From: Candidatus Phyllobacterium onerii
Lineage (GTDB): Bacteria; Pseudomonadota; Alphaproteobacteria; Rhizobiales; Rhizobiaceae
NCBI RefSeq assembly: GCF_028331445.1
Contig: NZ_JAQMHX010000015.1
Location: 37,949 to 101,948, forward strand
DNA: 64,000 nucleotides
Direction of reading: 5' to 3'
Shown here: positions 58,562-64,000 of the stretch, in pieces
How positions within the stretch are numbered: the first letter of the stretch is position 1
How the letters are laid out: every line of letters begins with the position of its first letter
Notes under the pieces: model-generated
The model's input: only the letters and a program-made list of their open reading frames with translations
Database searches by the model: none
Told to the model about the DNA's origin: nothing
Position numbers and translations under genes: made by a program

Positions 58562-59917
58562 TCACTCTGCCGCCGCCGCGTGGAAGGGCGAGCGCGTGGC
58601 GCGCGTCACTTTGGGGCGGTCCAATCCCAAATGCTCACGGAGTGTCGTGCCCTCATAGTCCTCGCGGAACAGACCACGAGATCGCAGGATCGGGATGACT
58701 TGATCGACGAATGTGGCCAACGATGTCGGCAAGGCCGGTGGAATGAGATTAAACCCGTCCGCGGCGCCATTTTCGAACCACTCGATAATGGTTGCCGCGA
58801 CTTGCTCGGGCGTTCCCGTCGCAATCCGGTGCCCCCGCCCCGCGCTCAGGCGGCGCAGAAGCTGACGTAGGGTCAGATCCTCCGTGGCTGTCAGACGATG
58901 CACAAGATCATGACGACTCTTTAGATTGCCTTCGAGCTCCGCACGCGCCGGCACTTTCACCAGGCTGTCTAGCTCGTGTACCGAATAGTCGATGCCGGTC
59001 ACCCTGGCGAGCTGGGCAAGACCATAGGTTGGAAGCGTGAGATCTTCGAACGTGTTGCGCAGGGTTTGCGCCTCTTCTTCCGAACCGCCAATGAAGAACG
59101 ACAGGCCTGGAAGGATCAGGACCCGCCCAGGATCGCGGCCGTAGGTTTTCACCCTGTTCTTGACGTCCGCATAGAAAGCCTGCGCGTCTTCAATAATCGG
59201 CTGCGCGGTAAAAATCGCTTCGGCGTAGCGCGCCGCGAGATCTTTCCCGGGCTCAGACGATCCCGCTTGGAATATAACCGGTCGGCCCTGCGGGGAACGA
59301 GGAATCTCGAGTGGACCCGCGACATTGAAGTGCTTTCCGGTGTGATCGATGCGGCGGATCGCATCGGGGTCAACAAAGACCCCACCCTCCTTGTCACCGA
59401 TGATGGCATTATCTTCCCAACTGTCCCAGAGTGCGAGCGTCACATCAAGGAATTCCGCTGCCCGGGCATACCGGGCATCTGGATCGGGATGGTGCTCAAA
59501 CCCAAAATTAGCTGCAGCTTCGGCATTCGCCGTTGTCACAACGTTCCACCCGGCGCGCCCTTGGCTAACATGGTCGAGCGTAGCGTAGCGCCTTGCAACA
59601 CCGTAGGGATCATTGTACGTCGTCGAGGCCGTGGCGACCAATCCGATCCTGGTTGTCACTCCCGATAGGGCAGTGACAAGGGTAAAAGGATCGAGCGAAT
59701 CCCAAGGGCGATCTTGCGATCTGTCTTTCAAGACGGGATGGTCAGCGAAGAAAATCGCATCCAGTTTGCCCCGCTCCGCAATGCGAGCTAGGTTGCGATA
59801 GTGCTCGATATCGGTCACGGCAGCGACACTGGTTTCCGGAAGTCGCCAGGCGGCTTCATGCTGACCCACATTTCGCAAAAACGCATTGAGGTGAATTTGG
59901 CGAGGCTTTTGTGTCAT
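58562..59917 (-). CDS. FMNH2-dependent flavin monooxygenase (NtaA/SnaA/DszA family)
   Basis: A 451-residue TIM-barrel enzyme of the luciferase-like superfamily. Typical stretches are HLNAFLRNVGQHEAAWRLP, LDAIFFADHPVLKD, VATASTTYNDPYGVARRYATLDHVSQGRAGWNVVT and RPVIFQAGSSEPGKDLAARYAEAIF, marking the NtaA/SnaA/DszA branch rather than the shorter SsuD. Members oxidise nitrilotriacetate, sulfones or similar compounds with FMNH2 from a separate reductase. Being first in this operon with importer and FMN reductase, it likely attacks the imported organosulfur compound. The exact substrate is not known. Confidence 0.88.
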   Translation of the reverse strand: MTQKPRQIHLNAFLRNVGQHEAAWRLPETSVAAVTDIEHYRNLARIAERGKLDAIFFADHPVLKDRSQDRPWDSLDPFTLVTALSGVTTRIGLVATASTTYNDPYGVARRYATLDHVSQGRAGWNVVTTANAEAAANFGFEHHPDPDARYARAAEFLDVTLALWDSWEDNAIIGDKEGGVFVDPDAIRRIDHTGKHFNVAGPLEIPRSPQGRPVIFQAGSSEPGKDLAARYAEAIFTAQPIIEDAQAFYADVKNRVKTYGRDPGRVLILPGLSFFIGGSEEEAQTLRNTFEDLTLPTYGLAQLARVTGIDYSVHELDSLVKVPARAELEGNLKSRHDLVHRLTATEDLTLRQLLRRLSAGRGHRIATGTPEQVAATIIEWFENGAADGFNLIPPALPTSLATFVDQVIPILRSRGLFREDYEGTTLREHLGLDRPKVTRATRSPFHAAAAE

Positions 59918-59986
59918 GGAAAACTCCTAGGGACCGACAATACAGCCGCTCGTACTGGAAGTTATGGTCTACTGATCCAGTCGTGT

Positions 59987-60017
59987 ATTCGAGATCGAAT
60001 GTTTCAATCGGTGAAAC
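59987..60017. promoter_or_regulatory. Two abutting palindromes upstream of the sulfonate-type operon
   Basis: ATTCGA-GA-TCGAAT (59987-60000) is immediately followed by GTTTCA-ATCGG-TGAAAC (60001-60017). Both are perfect in their arms. They lie 70-100 bases before the monooxygenase start on the minus strand. They are good operator candidates, but no regulator gene is next to the operon. Confidence 0.6.
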
Positions 60018-60452
60018 ACCAGGGAAAAACTATTCGCTTGTGCAGTGAATTCGCGAAAGAAGGCTAGCGAATTCCATACAATCCTGGCCGACAGATAATC
60101 CGCCTCGAACGTGTCTTGCCTTAGTGCGCCATTGCTTAACCTCCTGAACGAGGTGTCGCAGTCCTCCTTTGGAATACCCGCCACTGTCTGCTTAATGCGC
60201 CGGCCGAGTTTTTTATTTCTCCATCGGCGGGCAAAAGATAAAAATCTTCTTTGAATGGACTTCTCTGTCGCGCGAGCATGCATTGCCACGCGAGTGAGCC
60301 CGTGGAGGCAACGAGGTCCGTGCGCGTCTCCTCCCTTGATACATTGCACCGGACCTCCGCCGGGCAGGATTTTTTCCCGTCTGGCACGCCGGAATGGGCA
60401 GGTCCGATGACAAATGGCGCCCAATCCGAACACCCAAACGAACGGATCGCAC
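60018..60452. other. Gap without recognised gene
   Basis: About 435 bases between the operon promoter and the GST relic. Several overlapping frames are open on the minus strand, but none has a family signature or ribosome site I trust. It may hold decayed coding DNA. Confidence 0.4.
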
Positions 60453-60665
60453 ATGATTGATCTTCATTATTGGCCGACACCAAACGGCAAGAAGGTTTCG
60501 ATTTTCCTTGAGGAGACCGAGACACCATACAGACTGGTACCGGTGAACATCGGGCGCGGCGACCAATTCACCCCTGAATTTCTCAAGCTCAATCCCAATC
60601 ACCGCATGCCGGTCATTGTCGACCATGCCCCAAATGACGGCGGCCCCGCTATATCACTCGGCAGC
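60453..60665 (+). pseudogene. Glutathione S-transferase, truncated
   Basis: From ATG 60453 the frame reads MIDLHYWPTPNGKKVSIFLE, then PYRLVPVNIGRGDQFTPEFLKLNPNHRMPVIVDHAPNDGG, the N-terminal thioredoxin-like domain of a YfcG/YghU-type GST. At about 60660 the similarity stops (it should go on to the ESGAI segment) and the sequence becomes the reverse strand of a DUF982 gene. About 70 of some 230 residues remain. A deletion or rearrangement removed the rest. Confidence 0.75.
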
Positions 60666-60956
60666 AGGCCGGAACATGAATGTCAACCGCGCATCAGCGA
60701 TCGGCGTAACAATATCATTAGCCAGTATCCGAGCCTCGATCGCAGCAGCAATGAATGCCCGCCTAGCGTGAGACGGTGTCTTCTTTCCTGAAAGACTATC
60801 CTTGGGCGCGGCCAGAGCGGCGAAATACTTCGGCCCCCTCACCGCGTTCCATTCCTGCAACAGTACCCGGCGCGCCTCATCAGCGGATCTGACGTAGCGG
60901 AATCTGCCGAGTTTGGGCTCGATGGTCACAGTAATATGGAATGGACGTTCCTTCAT
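60654..60956 (-). CDS. DUF982 family protein
   Basis: A 100-residue protein from ATG 60956: MKERPFHITVTIEPKLGRFR, VRSADEARRVLLQEWNAVRGPKYFAALAA and KKTPSHARRAFIAAAIEARIL, the whole DUF982 pattern. In the most common form a Trp-Pro replaces WNA and a Cys is found where this one has APK. A second DUF982 gene is at 54701. The family is mostly rhizobial, abundant on plasmids and islands, with unknown role. Its 3' end abuts the truncated GST. Confidence 0.75.
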   Translation of the reverse strand: MKERPFHITVTIEPKLGRFRYVRSADEARRVLLQEWNAVRGPKYFAALAAPKDSLSGKKTPSHARRAFIAAAIEARILANDIVTPIADARLTFMFRPAAE

Positions 60957-61681
60957 GTGGGCAGTTAGCGGACAACTACCATGGTATGTCAATTACAGCA
61001 TCAGGGCTAAAGTTATGATTGTGAAACTAATCTCAATTCATGACCAGGTTACCGCCGAAGTGGTTTTTGACCGGTTACGCGATGGAGACTGACAAGAAAT
61101 CGGGGAGAAGTCAGCCATACTCCTGTTGTGCCCCACGCCAATACTTTTATGAGCGCTTCCTGTCTCGAACGTCAGCGGCGGCTGACGCAACGTAATCGAA
61201 TCCGGAGCACGCGATACAGACGTCACCGAACAGCTGCGGTCAGGTTCTTGGATTGAGCAGCACCGCCCTTGCCCCGTTCCGCATCCTTTCCGCCACAGCG
61301 GAGCAGGCTCTCCATAAGGATGCAATTGATCAACGGCATGAGCGAGAAGAACTCGCCAGCACCCGCAAATCTTTGTTCAATCAGGAACTGGCCGAGAAAC
61401 CCTTCGTTTGAAAATGCCGATAATACCGATTTCTAGTCGAATCCGATTAGTTCCAAAAAAGTTAACAATCGCCGACCTGCAGCAAGAACGTCTAGCTTAT
61501 TATGCTTGACCGTCGGCTTCGCGCCGCCAAAACCAGACATCAGCATTCCATGTTTTGATACTGACGTTCTAGAACCAACCGCCTCTCAAATTTGTGCCAA
61601 ACCCGAGCGATTTATTAGACTTCAAGCCCGCCCTATCCGAAGCGGTCATCGCTGACTTTATCGCCGCTTCAATCAAGCGCG
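60957..61681. other. Gap without recognised gene
   Basis: About 725 bases. A plus-strand frame ending near 61412 (APFRILSATAEQAL, then HEREELASTRKSLFNQELAE) looks protein-like but has no start or family I can name. The rest shows no gene. Probably eroded coding DNA. Confidence 0.4.
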
Positions 61682-62959
61682 CTATGGCAAGCGGGACGCC
61701 AGAACCTTATCGACACGCCGATGATCAAGGTCGACGACTTCGAAGCGCCAATCGTCGAAATCGATTGCCTCACCCGTTTCCGGAATTCGTTCCAATCGAT
61801 CGATGATGAAGCCAGCAACGGTTTCGTAATGACGGGTCTTCGGTAGGTCGATGCCCAACAGGTCAGCCATTTCGTCCGCTGGCATCCACCCCGCGAGCAA
61901 CCAAGATCCATCATCACGTCGAACGGCCTCCGGTTCTGACTGATCCTCGTCCGAACGGAAAGCACCAGCTATCGCGTCAAGGATGTCAGCGGGCGTCAGC
62001 AGACCTTCGAAGTGGCCATATTCATCATGAACGAGCGCCATCGGCACATCGGAGTCGCGCAAGACTTTCAGGGCTGCCAGCGCATCGAGTGTATCGGGAA
62101 CCACGGGAGCACTGCGTATGTGGTCGCGTATCAGAACCTGCGAAGCCGAGAGCAACGGCTCGATCATGTCCCTTAGCATGATGACACCGATGACGTTGTC
62201 ACGGTCATCGTCAAAGACGGGCAGGCATGAATGATTGCTGGCGACCAGCTTTCGCTTGAGAGAAGCGATATCTTCGTTGACCTTGACCATTTCGACTTCG
62301 GTACGTGGTGTCATCACGGCGCGGACACTGCGGTCGCCAAGGCGGATGACACCCGAGATCATCGAGCGTTCGGCTTCTTCGATCACTCCGGTACTGCCGG
62401 CCTCGGCAATGATCGTCAGGATTTCTTCATCGGTAATTGCGCTTTCGGAGGCCGTGGAAATACCAAACAGTTTAAACACTCCCCTGGTTGATGCATCGAG
62501 CAGCCAAACGGCAGGGGCGGCAACCCGCGACAGAATGTTCATCGGGCGTGCGATAAAGCAGGCAATCCGCTCCGGATTCTTCAGCGCCAAGTGTTTGGGC
62601 ACGAGTTCGCCGATGATCACGGAGAGATAGGTGATGATGCCGATGACAAGAATATAACCGCCGACCTCTGCGATGTCTGCACGCACGCCCGCACTGGCCA
62701 GGTACACGCTCATACGCGATCCGAGGGTCGCCCCGGAAAACGCACCGGCAACAATGCCGACAAGCGTAATGCCGATTTGGACCGTCGACAGGAACTTTCC
62801 GGGATTCTCCGAAAGAGCCATCGCTGCACGCGCACCCGCAACGCCCCTATCCGCCAACATCTCCAATCGGGCTTTTCGGGCGGAGACCACGGCCAATTCA
62901 GAAAGCGCGAAAACACCATTAAGTACAATGAGAAAACCTACAATCAACAATTCAAACAT
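61682..62959 (-). CDS. CorC/TlyC (hemolysin-like) family membrane protein with CBS domains
   Basis: A 425-residue protein: DUF21/CNNM transmembrane domain (about 1-200; FELLIVGFLIVLNGVFALSELAVV, then KFLSTVQIGITLVGIVAGAFSGATLG), a CBS pair (about 215-335; VMTPRTEVEMVKV, DNVIGVIMLRDM, VPMALVHDEYGHFEGLLTPADIL) and the C-terminal CorC_HlyC domain. Such proteins are linked to magnesium/cobalt export or sensing; true haemolysis is doubtful. Monocistronic. Start at ATG 62959. Confidence 0.92.
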   Translation of the reverse strand: MFELLIVGFLIVLNGVFALSELAVVSARKARLEMLADRGVAGARAAMALSENPGKFLSTVQIGITLVGIVAGAFSGATLGSRMSVYLASAGVRADIAEVGGYILVIGIITYLSVIIGELVPKHLALKNPERIACFIARPMNILSRVAAPAVWLLDASTRGVFKLFGISTASESAITDEEILTIIAEAGSTGVIEEAERSMISGVIRLGDRSVRAVMTPRTEVEMVKVNEDIASLKRKLVASNHSCLPVFDDDRDNVIGVIMLRDMIEPLLSASQVLIRDHIRSAPVVPDTLDALAALKVLRDSDVPMALVHDEYGHFEGLLTPADILDAIAGAFRSDEDQSEPEAVRRDDGSWLLAGWMPADEMADLLGIDLPKTRHYETVAGFIIDRLERIPETGEAIDFDDWRFEVVDLDHRRVDKVLASRLP

Positions 62960-63301
62960 GAGATTTTGACAATACCCCCCAGCGAGACCTTTTCACAGTC
63001 GGGTTCCCGACTAGGTCTATCTATGTGCTTGCGCGATTTGTACCAAGCACGCAAAATTACCGAATCGCAACGAACTTACGGAAGTGGGACGATGTTGCAC
63101 ACATACAGACGTGAGCGTCGGCTTGATGTTCTAGACTATCGTTTTACCGGGCCAACGGCGAACGCGGCTCTTTCAGCGTTGTTTGCTAATGACAGCGCTA
63201 TTGATAGCTGCACCAATCTTGTATGCGTTTTCAACTTTTTGTTGAATGATGCTTGGTTCCGCAGGTCTTTCTCAACAGGACTCATGACCTTGGAGACCTG
63301 A
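62960..63301. other. Gap without recognised gene
   Basis: About 340 bases between the CorC-like gene and the AraC relic. Open frames exist but carry no family signature. The promoter of the CorC-like gene must lie in the left part. Confidence 0.4.
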
Positions 63302-63680
63302 AGCATCTGCGATACTCACCCGGCGTCAATCCCGAGCCTCCGGAATAGACGACGAAAAGACGCAAGGTCAGACTATCCCACCTCAAACGCGATGTCCTAG
63401 ATCGGGGTGTTTTCGAGTTCCAGCATCTGTTTGGCTTCCTTGATCCGAAGCCATTGAATACTCGAGCGGCGAAAAACCAGAGGCTTTCCTGAACCGCCGA
63501 TCGAACGTCCGCGACGGCAAGCCGGATAACTGGAGCAGTTCGACAAGAACATGCTCTTGTTTTGAGGGTCCAGGCCTCGGAAACTGTGAGATGACGGGTC
63601 GCCTTAACAACAAGCTTCAGTCTCGCCGATGCTTCCACCAACGCTTTCGACAAACATCGACGTGCCAATCAAATCCCGAG
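63302..63680 (-). pseudogene. AraC/GlxA-type transcription regulator relic
   Basis: On the minus strand, pieces of the AraC C-terminal HTH lie in different frames: ELLQLSGLPSRTFDRRFRKA and SGFSPLEY, then IQWLRIKEAKQMLELENTPI, then SGLTPGEYRRCF. In an intact protein these are consecutive: first HTH, linker helix, second HTH. At least two frameshifts separate them, and the N-terminal domain is absent or unrecognisable. Confidence 0.6.
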
Positions 63681-63749
63681 CCACCGCTTCAGCATCCCGG
63701 CGGAAGAACGCGGAATCAATCACTCCATCTCCCTGCGTTCATTTCGAAG

Positions 63750-63776
63750 GGAACCAATTTGTCCTGTCTAACCTTT
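63750..63776 (+). promoter_or_regulatory. Possible EcfG (general stress sigma) promoter
   Basis: GGAAC (63750-63754) is followed by 17 bases and CCTTT (63772-63776). The alphaproteobacterial EcfG pattern is GGAAC-N16/17-CGTT, so the -10 has one mismatch. It lies about 80 bases before the small membrane peptide gene. Confidence 0.35.
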
Positions 63777-63856
63777 ATGAATTGCGGCGGGCCAAACGAC
63801 ATCCTTGCGTCCTCCGCAATATTGTAACGACAAAAAGCAATCTACAGGAGGTTTTC

Positions 63857-63934
63857 ATGGGCCGCGGCATTCTTCTTTGGTTACTCGGAGTTCCGATTCC
63901 AATCATCCTGCTCCTCTTTCTGTTCATGCGATAG
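63857..63934 (+). CDS. Very small hydrophobic membrane peptide (25 residues)
   Basis: A strong ribosome site (AGGAGG) precedes the ATG at 63857. The product MGRGILLWLLGVPIPIILLL ends in FLFMR, a single helix with basic residues at both ends. Peptides of this pattern are frequent in Hyphomicrobiales, as far as I recall, but have no known role. It ends 9 bases before the next gene and is likely co-transcribed with it. Confidence 0.65.
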   Translation: MGRGILLWLLGVPIPIILLLFLFMR

Positions 63935-63943
63935 GAGAGCAAA

Positions 63944-64000
63944 ATGTCCCTCACCGATATGCAAACGGATGTTGATGCATCCGTGGAGACCAGTGCGAGC
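63944..64000 (+). CDS. Start of an unidentified gene, cut by the window edge
   Basis: An open frame from ATG 63944 with ribosome site GGAG reads MSLTDMQTDVDASVETSAS and leaves the window. The N-terminus is acidic and hydrophilic. Too short to assign; an operon with the preceding peptide is likely. Confidence 0.5.
   Translation, partial: MSLTDMQTDVDASVETSAS

Noticed and set aside
62591..63301. A 236-codon plus-strand frame across the CorC gene start
   Set aside because: Its first half is antisense to the well-supported CorC-like gene and the rest has no family signal.

Overview
The window looks like chromosomal DNA of an alphaproteobacterium of the order Hyphomicrobiales (Rhizobiales), closest in gene content to the Brucella/Ochrobactrum/Phyllobacterium/Mesorhizobium group. 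The pointers are the families present (DUF2244, DUF1150, DUF2849, DUF934, DUF982, a plant-type CysH, a FzlA-like GST), the gene runs hrcA-grpE / rph-rdgB-hemW-rsmI-yraN and mgsA-glk-ABC exporter-dapB-gpmA, a dense backbone, and dispersed intergenic palindromic repeats. Genus cannot be fixed from the sequence alone. || Layout. 1-9300: end of preA, a Dabb protein, a copA-cueR copper-export operon with a textbook CueR promoter, an AraC-HTH/methyltransferase DNA-repair protein, nth, a CysZ-like membrane protein, a PfkB sugar/nucleoside kinase and a TRIC-type channel. 9300-16700: grpE and hrcA (heat shock), then rph, VOC, rdgB, hemW, rsmI, yraN and two accessory genes. 17000-23200: a tight assimilatory sulfur operon, cysG-DUF2849-cysI-cysH-DUF934-ferredoxin reductase-ferredoxin. 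23200-38600: an L,D-transpeptidase, nucleoside hydrolase, Hsp20 plus DUF1150 behind a sigma-32-like promoter, an NDUFA9-like protein, uppP, FzlA-like GST, queG, an SDR, a zinc alcohol dehydrogenase, mepA, mgsA, glk, an MsbA-like exporter, dapB, gpmA and tRNA-Leu(CAG) with an intrinsic terminator. || From the tRNA to the right end the character changes to accessory DNA: looser spacing, regulators paired with transporters, and many relics. It holds a TetR/MFS pair with a repeated palindromic operator; a DUF2306 protein; a two-component system flanking a MipA/OmpV outer-membrane protein and followed by an isoprenylcysteine-methyltransferase-like protein, with three copies of one sequence box in front of three of these genes; a decayed region (TniQ relic, frameshifted amino-acid ABC binding protein, an in-frame chimera of a RibD/DHFR-like protein with a headless ABC ATPase, an Hsp20 relic); a TetR-controlled RND efflux pair; an alkanesulfonate-type ABC transporter with an FMN reductase and an NtaA/DszA-type monooxygenase; a truncated GST abutting a DUF982 gene; a CorC/TlyC-type protein; an AraC-family relic; and a tiny membrane peptide gene. 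|| No CRISPR array, rRNA, complete insertion sequence or prophage was recognised. The most interesting leads are the three-copy box linking the response regulator, mipA and the methyltransferase gene; the RibD::ABC chimera; the multi-palindrome TetR/MFS promoter; and the sulfonate cluster with two abutting palindromes upstream.
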